DNA of 64,000 nt from Adenanthera pavonina. Its lineage: Eukaryota; Streptophyta; Magnoliopsida; Fabales; Fabaceae. A model generated the notes under the pieces. The model was not told the origin of the DNA. It did no database searches and saw only the letters and a program-made list of their open reading frames with translations. Shown here piece after piece: positions 13,682 to 26,042 of this stretch. The stretch's first letter is position 1; the number at the start of each line of letters is the position of its first letter. The stretch is taken from the NCBI GenBank assembly GCA_026686845.1, contig JAIVEN010000028.1:1317001-1381000 (forward strand), in the 5' to 3' direction. A program made the position numbers and the translations under genes.

Positions 13682-13942
13682 ATTCTCTCTGTTTCATATT
13701 TTTTGTTACTTTAAGATTTTTCTAGATAGACCAAGAAATTATTTATGTCTAATTTTGTAAAAAAAAAAAAACTAAAAATGCCCTCACTCAATGATTTGAC
13801 TTAAAAAATTGACTTACATTGAATTACATGAGTCGAGAGTATAGTTGAAAATAATTAATGATATATTGTAAGTCCAAAACACAAAAAAGATTTGAAACAA
13901 AATCAAAACTTAAACTACAAAAGATGTGGGACGGAGGGAGTG
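13682..13942. mobile_element. Stowaway-like MITE
   Basis: The left end resembles TTCTCTCTGTTTCATATTTT and the right end, reverse-complemented, is CACTCCCTCCGTCCCACATC; both continue into a shared TTTTTTGT...CTTTAAG-type segment. It is about 260 bp and non-coding. The left outer bases and TA duplication are degraded. A second, poorer candidate of the same type runs from about 13,189 to 13,433. Confidence 0.55.
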
Positions 13943-14560
13943 ATTCTTAACATCGGTGAGAAATGGGTATGTGAAAAAATATATAGGTTAGAATGTAAGG
14001 TTTTAGGTTGCCACTTCCATTAGGTGTTTTTGTCCAATTTTATAAGTTCATTTAACAAAAAAAAAGAGAAGGTGCATTTAATAAACAAGGACAAATTTTG
14101 GAAAAATATATTTAATGCTACCTGCATTTTGAAATGTAACTTATAATACAAACCATCAAAATTTTATAGAAATTGACATGTTCCCTTTATTCTTGTATAT
14201 GAGGTATATTTTAAAGGCTCTTTTATTATTTAAAATATAAGTTATTTTATAATATTAAAAAATCATTAAATTGCTTTCTCCAATTTCACCCGTAACATTT
14301 ATGATAGAGCAAATGTTTAAGAAAGATATATTTACGATAAGATTACAATTTAATGAAGGTAATATTGTAAAATTTTGATAATTTTTTAAAATTTCAAGAA
14401 CCCTAATTAATTTTATTTAATTTTTTTTATTTGTATAAAATAGTTAAAAATAACTTATAAATGAGAATAGAAAGGGTATATTATAAGAATTGGTGATAGT
14501 ATGAATAATGAAATATTCACAATTTATAGCGGTGTAACTTGTTTTAACTTTTATATTTTA

Positions 14561-14912
14561 CTCCGTCCAATGTTTTCTATAAACGGCTTTTAACTAACTT
14601 TATACATATTAAGAAATTTAGTTAAAGATACTTAACTTCATTAAATTTGTTTAAATTTTAATTATTTTAAAAAATTACTACCATTCAATGATATTCATCA
14701 ATAACACCTTTTCTCTCTTCAAAAGAATAGTATTTAATATATCACTAAATATTGATGTAATTATCCACATTAATATTAATTGCTATCTTTAAGTAATGGA
14801 CATTTTGGGTAGACAAATTTAATCATCCAGGTAATTGCAATTATCTTATATTAAAGACAAAAAAATACATTAAAAAAAATCTTTTATAAAAAGAATCAAA
14901 ATAGGGAAGGAG
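14561..14912. mobile_element. Stowaway-like MITE
   Basis: Left end CTCCGTCCAATGTTTTCTAT after a TA; right end reverse-complemented CTCCTTCCCTATTTTGATTC, followed by TA. It is 352 bp and non-coding, with a body diverged from the other copies here. Confidence 0.55.
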
Positions 14913-17308
14913 TATATTACTTTTGATGTTAATTAGTATTTCACTATCGGTGAACCCATGCAATAGACTTTATTCCAAAAAATTAGTTATACATGTAAAT
15001 AGTATAATTTTTTGTATATTTTATATTAATAATTCTTCAATAACTAATACCAATATTTTATATATTAGTTGTAATTTGTATGTTTTCATTAAAAATAATC
15101 TATTATTATTTTTTTAAATATTTTTAATTTTATACAACAAATTTACACATTGTTTTATGGTATTTTTTCTAATCAGTGAGATCAAAGTTTAACAAAATCC
15201 ATCAGAAAATTGAATGCGAGGTATTAACTCAAACTGTGTCTCTTAAAAAAACATAGCTATTCATTTAAGAGATTTTGAATAAATTTTAGCCTCATAAAAC
15301 TGGTTTAATTGAAGGTAGTTATAAGAATTGGATTCCATATAAATGTTTAAAAAGTGAAATTATCAATCACGTTTCACTCTCTCATAATTTGATCAATAAT
15401 GTGACAATGTTTCTCACTTGTGACAAATAAATTCTTTAAAATTAATTGAAACAAATATTAAAAGAAAATCACTCTTAATAAGATTTCTATTGCGACCTAT
15501 ATTTTTAACCAACGCCAATTATGAAATAACAGTTTGCAAGCATCTCTATTAATTTTTTATATTGACAAGTATATAATACATTTTAAAAAGATAAAAATAA
15601 CATACACAAAAAATAAGATGAAAATATAGATAATATTAAAAATTTTATCTTTTAATAAAAAAATTTAAATTAGTTGGATTCTAAAAATTCACCAAGATCA
15701 AGGCATATATCACTGTTTAAAAAGCGCTTTTTTATAAAATATCGATACTTTAAAAAAATAGATATACATATATTTAATATATGATATGATATGATACAGA
15801 TATCTTATTTGTATATACGTATCTATCTATATTCATTTGTACTCATTTTCATATTTTGATCAAATAAGAGGTCCATTTTAGAATTTTAAAGTAGGGTAGA
15901 AAAAAAGTCTAATAAATATTTGTAAAAATGTAATGGTTTCTACATTTTCCTTTTCATTTTTTTAAGAAGAAACAATGAAGATTTTATTTACAATTTTTTT
16001 ATAAATATTAAATTATTTATTTTAACATTTATATTATAATTTTTAGAATATTTAATACTCATTTTTAATTACTTGATTTATTAATTATATATATAAATAA
16101 TATTATATATGAACAAATATCCTCGTACTTGTATCCTAAAATTTTAAAAATTAATGTATCTTGTGTATCGCGCTGTAAGATTAAACTTATATATTTTTCT
16201 TTATATACCTTGCATACTATTCTTCCATTAAAATTTAATATGTAGAACTTTTAATTTTTTTTAAGTTCAAAAAGTTAATATTTTTAATATATAATTAATG
16301 AATAAATTTATAATGTATTAAAAATAATCCACATGTTGATTTTTAATTGAAAAATAACACGAAAAATACATGAGGAAAAACATATAAGTATTTTTCTATA
16401 CAATATTGTATCTAATACATATACCTATATCAATGCTACATTGATGCTTATAGAGATAATTACATATTGCATTCTAACAATATCCTCTAATTAATAGTAT
16501 AATTTGAATTTACATTCTTATAAGGTATCAGTCAAGTCTCACATTTAATTGTAAAAATTACGTTATTTTGTATCGCTCGGTCTTTATTAAATGTATAAAT
16601 ACAAAATATCCAATTTGCTTCCCATAAATGCAACATATATACCTGTTATGGAGAAAGTCTCCTAACTATTTGTCATCATATTCTCTTATCAAACCCCCAA
16701 ACCACCGTTTTGTTGTGAATCTTCTAAATTCACGCGGTTTATCTTTGATTAAATCCAAAAGAACAATTAATTAAAATATCTGTAAAAAAAATGTAAACAT
16801 CACCATACCATATTTTCAAAAGAAATCAAATATAAAATATAGTCTTAACCAAAAAGTGGTCAAGTTTATGGTGCCCCATATATGATTATTTATTGCAAGT
16901 TTGTTGATATATCTTGTTAATTATTATATATTTTGCATATAGTTTTGTTGGGTGACATCCACGATGAATTGAACAGAATAGATTATTAACAATTTAATAA
17001 TATGACACTGAAAAATATATTACTTTAATAAACAAAGCAAAGAGAAGAGCTTCATGGGAGACAATATTCGGCTGAGAGCAGCTTAGTGCCTAAACACAAT
17101 GATTGAGATGGCAATTTGAAATAAACATATCTTGAACTTGAACCTTTGTTTTGGGTTCCTTCTCATTTTCTTTCAAACAATAAATTAATTCATCAATTAA
17201 TGAATCATTTAAAATAGCTTTAAGATGATTTTCAGCTCAACTTCATGTAATTAAAAAATTAGGTAGGTGCTACCAACTTAGTTGGTATAACTAGTAGGGG
17301 TTTTTATA
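14913..17308. other. AT-rich intergenic DNA, nothing recognised
   Basis: No coding frame, RNA gene or transposon end could be supported on either strand. Confidence 0.5.
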
Positions 17309-17635
17309 GTGTGTGTTTGGATAAGGAAAAAAAAAAAATTATCGGATCCATAAGTAATTATGTGTTGGAGTTGATAAATGGAAATAATTTTTTAATAAGC
17401 ACTTATGCCTTAAATAAGTGATTATGGAAGAAGCTGATTTTTTCTGCTTATGATAATTACTCTTCCTCCTATAATCATTTATTTCAATTTTTTTTATCAT
17501 ATTCACCCAATAATCACTTAAACCCCAACATCCAAACACAATTTACTTTTGACATAATCATTTATTCTCATAATCACTTATAAATAAATACTTATCTTCA
17601 TAATCACTTATACATAATTCAATCCAAATACACCC
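17309..17635. mobile_element. MITE with GTGTxTTTGGAT ends
   Basis: The left end GTGTGTGTTTGGAT and the reverse-complemented right end GGGTGTATTTGGAT match at 12 of 14 positions. ATA flanks both sides (17306-17308 and 17636-17638), a possible 3-bp target duplication. The interior is built of repeated TAATCACTTAT / ATAAGTGATTA words in both orientations. It is 327 bp and non-coding. A 3-bp target site would suit PIF/Harbinger, but the duplication is not TTA/TAA, so the superfamily is open. Confidence 0.6.
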
Positions 17636-18649
17636 ATAATCTATATTGCCAGCGATGATATTTTTAATTAGATATACTTATTTTTCTCAAGTAAAGTTTT
17701 GAATTTAGTGTTGTAAATTAAAAAAAAAAAGAATTAGATTGAGCTTTAAATTTATTGGGTCCAATCTATTTTGATATATATTATTTGAGTCATAAGTGCA
17801 TAATATTTTGGATTTAAGTGTTGTAAATGAAAAATAAATGAGAAAAAACTTCATACTTATAGGGTTGAAGTCCAACCTATTTCCATATAAATTAGTGGAG
17901 TCTAATATAATTTTTGTGACTTATAATTGAGTCTAATAAGACTTCCAAAAATTACTTAATATTTGGCAAAAAGAAAAAAGGAAAAATCGCTAAATGTATT
18001 GTGAGTGTGTATATATATGTGTATATAAAACTAAGGTAGCCCAACTAGTCTTATGTTTTTTGGTGGGAAGAAGGAGCCTATTGGCTTTTTTCTATAGAAA
18101 AATCTTTATGATAATTGACCCAACCAATAGAAATATATCCTTGAAGGACACCTTAAAGTAAAAATCAGCAGAAAAAGGGAATATCCCTGTATAATATTAA
18201 AACAAACTATTTTGAAGCTTAGGCGTATCTTTCGGATGATTCTCCATCCACCTTATTAGCACAAATATTAAATGCCTAATTAGATTAGTTTATCCATAAT
18301 TAATTATAAAAATAAATAATTATTCATAATTAATTATGAGGATAAATAATTATATTAAAAGTAATTTGTGTTTGAATATTTTTACTCGATTTAATTCTTA
18401 ATATAAGTCACTTTTAACTACCTCACCAGAATCAAGAAAAATTTGTTACATTATTAAAATTAATTTAAAAATAATGTAGTTTTCATTTTTACCCTCTAAT
18501 AAATATCACAAATTTAAACAATTCATTTTCTCTTCCATAATTAAATAAATGTATTTTTAAAATAAAGTAATTAATACTTAAAAAATCTATAAAAAGTGAC
18601 TTACATATAGGATCACAGACAGTTTATAGAATGTGACTTAGGAAAAGGA

Positions 18650-18915
18650 CCGATAGAGCATCTTATAAGTGATTTTAAAAAAAGATATGTCCTTAGATTT
18701 TGAGAGTTTAAGTAATTATTGAATGAATAATAAAAAAAATAAAATAAATAATTATGGGAGAATAAATGATTATTATAGATAAAAAAATAATTTTTTTATA
18801 ATCACTTATATAAAATATAAGCACTAATTAAAAAATAGCTATATTTAACAATTTTACAAAAAAAATAATTATACAGTCCCATAAATGCTTACTTTTTATA
18901 TCCCAACGGGCTCTA
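18650..18915. repeat. Fragment of the 17,309 MITE family
   Basis: It carries the same ATAAGTGATT, TAAGTAATTATTG, TTATGGGAGAATAAATGATT and ATAATCACTTAT words as the element at 17,309 and the fragment near 38,790. Terminal inverted repeats are not kept. Confidence 0.45.
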
Positions 18916-20096
18916 AGAATCGATTTGAAGTCCTTTGATTTCTAAAATAAATATATTTATAATTCTTTCCATGTTTAATCGTTTACTATTGTTGTTGTCT
19001 GTTGCTTGGGCACAGGATATTTTAATCACTATAATTATTATTTTTGATATGTCAATTTTGTGTGAACTAATTAAAAAAAAGTTGGTTTATATAAACATGT
19101 CAAGTAATTAATTGTCTTAGTTACACAAATTATTTTAGTGTAATTTAATACAAAATAAATTATAATAATATCTATATATAATTAAAAGTATAATAGAGCC
19201 GCACTATCCATTAGCCGCGCACAGAGCGACTCCATTTATTTAACTCAGTACTCCTCTTTTTTTATTTTATTTTTTTAGTGAATTTAATTTTTTTATTATT
19301 TATTTATTTTTTCTTTTACAGGTGAGATTTATCTTTTTCCATTATTTTAAATGAACCCCACTTTCTTTTTTTTATTTTCTCAACCTACATTAATTTTAAT
19401 TAATATCATTTCATATTATTTTTTTTGAATAGAAGGAGTTAATAATGTGACTCTTTTTTAATTCAATATATTTTAAAATTAAATAAAATATTCTCATGTC
19501 TCTGCACATATATCCACGTCTTCACGGTAGCGAGCAAGAAAAATCTATTTGTTGATAATAGATGATTGTAATAGTATAAGAGAGTTAATTTCAAGATACC
19601 TCAATTGATAAAGAGAGGGTAGATATAAATAATAGTTAAGAGTTAAATTCTTCCTAAATAATTGAAAAATTATCACATGTAATCTTTGTTAACTCAGATA
19701 TTTGTCATTTAAGGATGATTTTGGAGCTATGTCTTAATAAATTGTGAATTCAGTTGTTTTAAGTGTTTAGATATGGTATTATGATTTATTGATATTATTT
19801 AAAACAGTCATGGGTGAAACTTTTGTACCTACTATATGTTACATGAGATTACGTTGTTTATTAGTAGTAAATAAAGCATTTTATTTTAAACTCGGTGCAA
19901 TACACATGAGCCACAGATAATTTCATTTAGCATGTCAAAGTTGAACTACAAAAATTTTGTATTACTACTTTATTCATAACAATAATTTTTTTTAACGTGC
20001 ATCAAAGGTATTTTACTAAATTAACAACTGAAAACTAATTTTTTTAAAGTATAAAAATTATAGAAGTAAGTTTTGCTATTTATAAGAATAATTTTA
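18916..20096. other. Intergenic DNA, nothing recognised
   Basis: AT-rich, with a slightly GC-richer patch at 19,195-19,230. No gene or transposon end supported. Confidence 0.5.
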
Positions 20097-20357
20097 CTCC
20101 TTTCAATTTTTAATATAAAATTTTTTTAATCAAATAAGGTGAATTAAGAATGAAAGTTAAAATTTTTTAACTACTTCAATTTTTTTTAAAATAATATTTT
20201 TTTAAAATTATTCTTATGTAATCTTTTTCTCTCTTTATGAGATATATAAAATAAATATATTTTTTAAAAATATATAATAAATATTATATTATATATTATA
20301 AATTGTCCTATACTTAAATTAAAATAAAAAATATAAAACCGGATGGAAGGGAAGGAG
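20097..20357. mobile_element. Stowaway-like MITE
   Basis: Left end CTCCTTTCAATTTTTAATAT after a TA; right end reverse-complemented CTCCTTCCCTTCCATCC, followed by TA. About 261 bp, non-coding. Confidence 0.55.
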
Positions 20358-20501
20358 TAATAATGAATTTCACATTGGGAAAAAAAAAAAAAGTCACATT
20401 TAATTTTTCCGGCGCTAGATAGACTGTGAGAATCAAATACCATTTGATAATTTGATATAAAATTTTTAATATTAATATAAAATATAAAATTTATTATATT
20501 A

Positions 20502-20792
20502 CTTCATTCATTTCTATTTATAAAAAAAATTATTTCATAATAGATATTAAGAGAGGTAGTTTCAGTTCATTAAAATTAATTAATTTTTCTTATATTTTAA
20601 TTTTTTTTAAAAAATTATTTTTTATTTAATTTAATATTAATTTAAATTACTAATATATTTAATCTCTCTCTTACATAATTAATAAAAATAATTTAAAAAA
20701 ATAAAAATTTAATGTGCTATTAATTATTTTTTATTTTATTTAAAATCACCAAAAGAAAATTTTTTTTTTCTTATGAATAAAATTGGAGGAAG
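20502..20792. mobile_element. Stowaway-like MITE
   Basis: Left end CTTCATTCATTTCTATTTAT after a TA; right end reverse-complemented CTTCCTCCAATTTTATTCAT, followed by TA. About 291 bp, lying just upstream of the leader region of the DUF1336 gene. Confidence 0.55.
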
Positions 20793-20989
20793 TAATTTGT
20801 AGTTTTGTTGTATAATTCATTTTTAAAATTTTGTAGGGAAAAACCTGCATGGTTACCTTTTAAATAAAGTGGCCGTGGCTTGCATCAAAATCTTGTCATA
20901 TTTGCCCATAAAAAAAAAATCTTGTCATATTTGACTAACGTGGCATCCAATTCCCATGCGTTTCAGAACACAAGGTGCGACGAGGCTCT

Positions 20990-21230
20990 AACAGGTCGCC
21001 ACGTGAACAACCAGCTCGTGATAGTATCATTTTGCCCGCGAAAAGAAAGGGAAAAAAGTATACACAACACTAACAAAATCTTTTTTATAGAAAGAAGAAA
21101 AGAAAAAACAGGGTGTAATTTCCACAGAACACAAAAACAGAGGAAGAGAGAGAGAGAGAGAGAGAGCAAGCGGGATGGATAGACAGAGATAGGGGCATTG
21201 AATAGGAGAGAAGGAAGAAGAAGAGTGATA
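20990..21230 (+). promoter_or_regulatory. Probable promoter and leader of the DUF1336 gene
   Basis: A CACGTG G-box lies at 21,000-21,005, followed by an (AG)n microsatellite near 21,144-21,167 and a purine-rich stretch. From about 21,270 the strand turns pyrimidine-rich (TCTCTCTCTTTCC, CTCCTCCTCCTTC), as is common in plant 5' leaders. The coding start lies 1.4 kb downstream, so a 5' UTR intron is likely; its acceptor was not fixed. The transcription start cannot be placed from sequence alone. Confidence 0.35.
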
Positions 21231-21233
21231 ACC

Positions 21234-21275
21234 ATGGAGGATCCGAAAACTACGGAGTTTGGTGAACTTGTGTAA
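21234..21275 (+). CDS. Candidate upstream ORF in the DUF1336 gene leader
   Basis: A 14-codon frame (13 residues and TAA) begins in a strong context, ACCATGG, inside the probable 5' leader. A strong-context upstream ORF would be expected to lower or condition translation of the main frame. This holds only if the transcript starts upstream of 21,234, which the sequence does not prove. Confidence 0.3.
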   Translation: MEDPKTTEFGELV

Positions 21276-22631
21276 TCTTTTTCTGTCTCTCTCTTTCCGA
21301 TTTGAACAAAAAGCTTTTTCTCCTCCTCCTCCTTCTATATTTTTCGATTTTCTCTTCCAATACGCATAGGCCAAAACAGAGCAACTCACACAGGAGGAAT
21401 CCGAGTTCCTTTCTGGGAACGGGGTTCCTCATTACTTTCTCTCCCTCCCTCAGGTCCTCTGTCTCTCTCTCTGGTTGTTCATAATGAATCCTAAAGACGC
21501 TTTAGCTATTTTTTTTGGGTCAATTCTTCTTCATGCATGTGCTGTATTTGAAGATATGCCTTTGAAGGCTTCTCATTATTTTATGCTCTATAAGTTGATT
21601 TTGATTTCTTATGAGTTATTCGTAGTGCTTTTATGGTGTTCCCATAGATCAAACATTAAAGCCCAGCATGACCCACTTCTTTTGTTAAGTATTGTATGTG
21701 CCTGTGTTAATGAGTCTTAAACAGCGTCATCTTCTCCAGTTTTGACCCCATATATTTGATTTTCACTGTTAAAAATAACGATTCTCTGCCAATCCAAATA
21801 CATGATGAGATTGATAGTATACTTTTTTTTTATTTTTTTATTGCTAATAATATTCATCATTGAAGTTGGTCCTACATGTTGATGAAGTTCAGCCCAGAAT
21901 TTGCAGACTGATTTTTATAAAAGCGTGTCGATATTTTTCCCCCTTTTCGAGAACTCATTGATTGATTTTTATTCATTCATTATTGCCTTCAGGGTTTCTT
22001 CAAAGGTGGTGGTGTACGTAAATAGCCTTGATGTAAATTTTCATAGGAAGGGCATTGTACACCATAGGCTACTGATCTTGGATCAAGAGATAATGCTTCT
22101 CTCTGGATTGCGTTTCTTCGAGTTAAAGGTACGACTCAATTTGAGAAATAGGAAATAAATAGAGAGGGAGAGAGTTCATGGGTAATTTTTGATATAAAAT
22201 CAGGGAAAAGAAAGCTCATGACAGTTGATTTTCCAGTAGCCTAGGATAAACCAGGATTTGTGTTGTCCGAATATCTTCTCTCTGTTAGTTTCCTTCCATT
22301 GATATGTTCATTCAGAAGCAGGTAGTTTGAAGGCAATTGATACTGGATCATGTATATTAATCTACTGCTTGAATCATATCAATTTGTATGTGGAAAACAA
22401 TTCATCAAAAACAAAAGATTTGGAATTCGATCAGGCATTTAACTTTCTTGGCTTTGGTCAATTCTTCTGCATTTCCTTCTATTGATGAAAATTCCATTGT
22501 TGGCAACTTGACATGGTTGGTAGGTCAATGCCTCTCTAGGAGATTACAGACACCGTGCCTGATATTTCAAGTGAGTTTGCACTGCATGCTACGAAAATTT
22601 GATGTTAGCTGTGGTGAAAAAGGTATTTTCA

Positions 22632-25600
22632 ATGGGTGGCTGTGCCTCAAAATCAAAAGGGAAGAGCAAAACTCATAGGAGAAAGAGGCACAAACATGGC
22701 AATCGCCGAGGAAACATACCCACTGGAGTTGCTGATATGTCTTTGAAAAGGCTCAGTAATGCTGGAAGTCATGGTGGCGACTTTTCTGTTGGTGATTTCA
22801 TTCACTTGGACTTCGACAAGGGTGCTTCGACCACCTGCCGGAGGTCTGAGGTTTCCAACATGACAATCCATCTTACCCAGCTACAATATCACAGTCAGAG
22901 TCAAATTGATGGAAATGGTATCTTCTCTCTCTCTCTCTCTCTCTCTGTGCCTGGATGCCAATGCTTAGGTGATATATGATATAAGACAAAAAGAAAGTTG
23001 TATTGATCAATCTGTCATGCGTTCTTTCAGGTTCTTTGATTACTTATTTATGAAAGTGCTTTCCTTATGGTGTTGGAATTTGGTGATTTCCTTGGGCTGA
23101 GATAAGTACCTTTTATGATGATGATTCTGAGAACTTAATGTTTTGTAGGAATGTGCCAAGAGGAAGCATGGTATGACTCAGTCAGCACTATTCAATCTGA
23201 TTCAGATGACGACTTCATCAGTGTGCATGGAGGTAATGCATCTATTTCTTATTTTATCTGTCAACTATTTTTCAATTTTGACTTTGCTAGGTTCATGCCA
23301 TCTTTTCTTATTCAAATCCTGTGGTCGACAGATTGTTTTCCTTTTGTGGGTAATACTTTGGGGAGTGTCCCAAATAGTCAGTTACTCCAATATGAAAGTG
23401 CATCCTGCTTTGGAAACTCAGGGTGTGATGCATATGAGGGGTTTTATGAAAGTTACCTCAAAATAGATGGAGGTAACTGCAAGAATGGGGAGAAAATTCA
23501 AGAGAAAAACTTAAAGTCTGGCTTACCTGTTCTGCTTCCTTCAGTCAATTTTAATGACATGAATCATTCTCCAGCGAGTTCTCAAACATCTCAAATAACA
23601 CAATCTACAGTTATCATGGTTTCTGTCACAAGAACATCCGTTGATGGAAAAGAAAAGACCGGATTACGTAAGTACAGAATTTTTTTTTTCAGAAAAAAAT
23701 ATTTCTGGGTTTCTAGATAAATTTTTCACATAGATATCTAGATCACTCAGTGTTATGATACTAAGTGAGTGAATGAGCAGGTGCTTCTGAGAGACTACTT
23801 TACCATCCTAGAGCAGGGCTTCAAATTCAGTGTTCAACTTTAGAGAAGCCATTGCCTGGATCCTGGTCTATAATCTCACCTTTAGTATTCAGGCTTCGTG
23901 GCGAGAATTTTTTCAGGCATGTCAGAAAATTTTATCTGTCAAACTTTTTCTTGATACCCACAATTTAGTGTCTATTACTATCTATTACTTCAAATTTGAG
24001 CATTGTCAAGCATTAAATGAGGGGTAGCTCTCCTAGTGTGATTTTTAATTTGCCAAATTTTACTTGTTATGACTAACAGATCTAATAGTTAGTCCATTGT
24101 TTACTTTTTGTCTCCTTAGAACCTTGGATTTATTTATGCTATTAATTATGCAGTGATAAGCGAAAGTGTCCAGCTCCAAACTGCAGCCCTTATGTGCCAA
24201 TAGGTGTGGATTTGTTTGTCTGCCCAAAGAAGATAAATCACATTACTCAGCATCTTGAACTTCCATCTGTCCAAGGGCACGAGAAAGTACCCTCACTCCT
24301 TATTGTTAATATACAGGTTTGGTTTTCAAACTCAAACAATACATTTTCACCTTTATGCTAATAAACTATACATGAAGACTATAGGTGTTGTTTTTTCTGT
24401 TTGATGCCCTAGAAGAATGGCAAGTAATTATTGTGCTTTTGTATCAGTTGCCAACATACCCTGCTTCCATGTTCCTCGGTGATGGAGATGGGGAAAGCAT
24501 GAGCCTTGTATTATATTTCAAAGTGTCTAATAATTTTGACAAAGAGATCTCTTATCACGTTCAGGATAGTATCAAGGTATGTCCTCTCATCCATAGCTAC
24601 TCGATACAACATTAAATCTTTAAGCTGAAACTTTTCTAATTATGACATGCTCTTTTGCTTTTGGAAACTAAAATATTATTTTTGCTTCTTCTTGAGTATA
24701 TGTTTAGTTAAATAACAGTATTGGTTGTACCAGAGGTTAGTGGATGATGAGATGGAGAAGGTGAAAGGGTTTGCAAAAGAAATTGAGGTTCCCTTCAGAG
24801 AAAGACTAAAAATTTTGGCTGAGGTGGTTAACCCAGAGGATCTTCAATTGGGTTCAACAGAGAAGAAGCTTATAAATGCCTACAATGGCAAGCCAGTGCT
24901 TTCACGCCCTCAACACAATTTCTTTAAGGTATATACAATGTCTTGTTATAAAATTTTTCGTCTACTCGTCAGATAAGAGACTACTCCTGAAATTCAAAAT
25001 TCTCAATTTTTACCATATTCATCCCACTTGGATTGAACTGATCATGGTATCAATGTTTCAATATGCAAACTGGTTATTAGTATTTCAAATGTCTTGATAT
25101 AATAAAATGACCTGGGATCTATCCATCTACCTCATTGGTTTATTGATTGAACAACTAATTAAACCATTAAATTTATACATTCGGATAGAGTGTAAATAAT
25201 AGAATGTGATTTTGTGAGGGACTCACTCTATCTTTACATCTATAATCTCTTTTGTCTTATCTTTCTTCCAATACCCGATATATATCTATTTATTTGTGAA
25301 TATAAAATATGCAAATCAAATATATTTACAAGCATAGCGTGCTTGCTTATTTAGAGAGCAAAGATTTTAGTGAAGTGTTATCCAAACTTTTCCTTGACTA
25401 TAGGATCAATCTAATATCAAGAAAATAGGATATTAACTTCTAAGAGTAATGTATGTATATTAATTGCAGGGACCTAACTATTTTGAGATTGATCTGGATA
25501 TTCATCGCTTTAGCTACATTTCTAGGAAGGGGCTTGATTCACTGCGAGATCGTGTACATAATGCTAAACTTAATGTAGGCTTAACTATCCAGGTACGGTA

Positions 25601-26042
25601 TACTCTACTCTAGCCACTTTTAATGACCATCTTGCTACTACATAGAAAAGGTAAAAAAGAAGATTGTTGCTTACTGTTAAATTTATATAATAAGACCAAC
25701 TAGTGTATAGCTTAGGTGCTAGGAAACTATGCTAACATAGTCAACGGTTTCGTGTTTGAGCCTTTGGTATGTAGTTGTGTTAAGTACTTGTTATGAGAGT
25801 TTTGCTGTTCTTGTAATCCTCTCACCCTTGTGGTCGGATTCCTGGAGATTTGGTGCCAAAAAAAATTTATAATAATAGGAGTACAATAGTTATTGTATAT
25901 ACCCATTTTTTTATGTCCTTGTCTTTATATGCTTTGATAGGCACAAAAGCCAGAGGAACTGCCTGAGCAAGTTTTGTGCTGCTTGCGGTTGAATAAGATT
26001 GATTTTGTGAACCGAGGTCAAATTCCCACCATTGTAACTTAG
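22632..26042 (+). CDS. DUF1336 / EDR2_C domain protein, CW14-like
   Basis: Nine exons give an uninterrupted 517-residue frame: 22632-22917, 23149-23232, 23332-23667, 23781-23916, 24154-24316, 24448-24576, 24734-24928, 25470-25592, 25941-26042 (TAG). The N-terminus MGGCASK, then a basic Lys/Arg/His stretch, is a typical N-myristoylation plus palmitoylation signal, so membrane attachment is predicted. An acidic/serine segment (EEAWYDS, SDSDDDFISVHG) and a linker lead to a C-terminal DUF1336/EDR2_C domain from about residue 265 to the end, with hallmarks FRLRGENFF, VPSLLIVNIQLPTYP, FLGDGDGE, GPNYFEIDLDIHRFSY and LPEQVLCC. I chose the ATG at 22632 because it creates the myristoylation signal. The intron after exon 4 starts with GC. 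EDR2 itself also has PH and START domains; this shorter type lacks them. Biochemical function is unknown. Confidence 0.9.
22921..22946 (+). repeat. TC microsatellite at the start of intron 1
   Basis: (TC)n run beginning a few bases after the exon 1 donor of the DUF1336 gene. Confidence 0.85.
25695..25865 (+). mobile_element. tRNA-type SINE-like insertion in intron 8 of the DUF1336 gene
   Basis: A pol III A-box-like word (TAGCTTAGGTGCTAGG, from 25,708) is followed after about 22 bases by a B-box-like word (GGTTTCGTGTTTGAGCC, 25,746-25,762), and the unit ends in an A run. AAATTTATA occurs just before it (about 25,679) and again just after the A tail, a plausible target duplication. The layout fits a tRNA-derived SINE. 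The boxes are imperfect, so this is a moderate call. Confidence 0.45.

Noticed and set aside
20963..21484. Several overlapping open frames on both strands (60-120 codons) around the AG/TC microsatellites
   Set aside because: They consist of low-complexity Ser/Leu, Arg/Glu or Lys runs produced by the microsatellites and leader composition. No domain, and the region fits a 5' leader.
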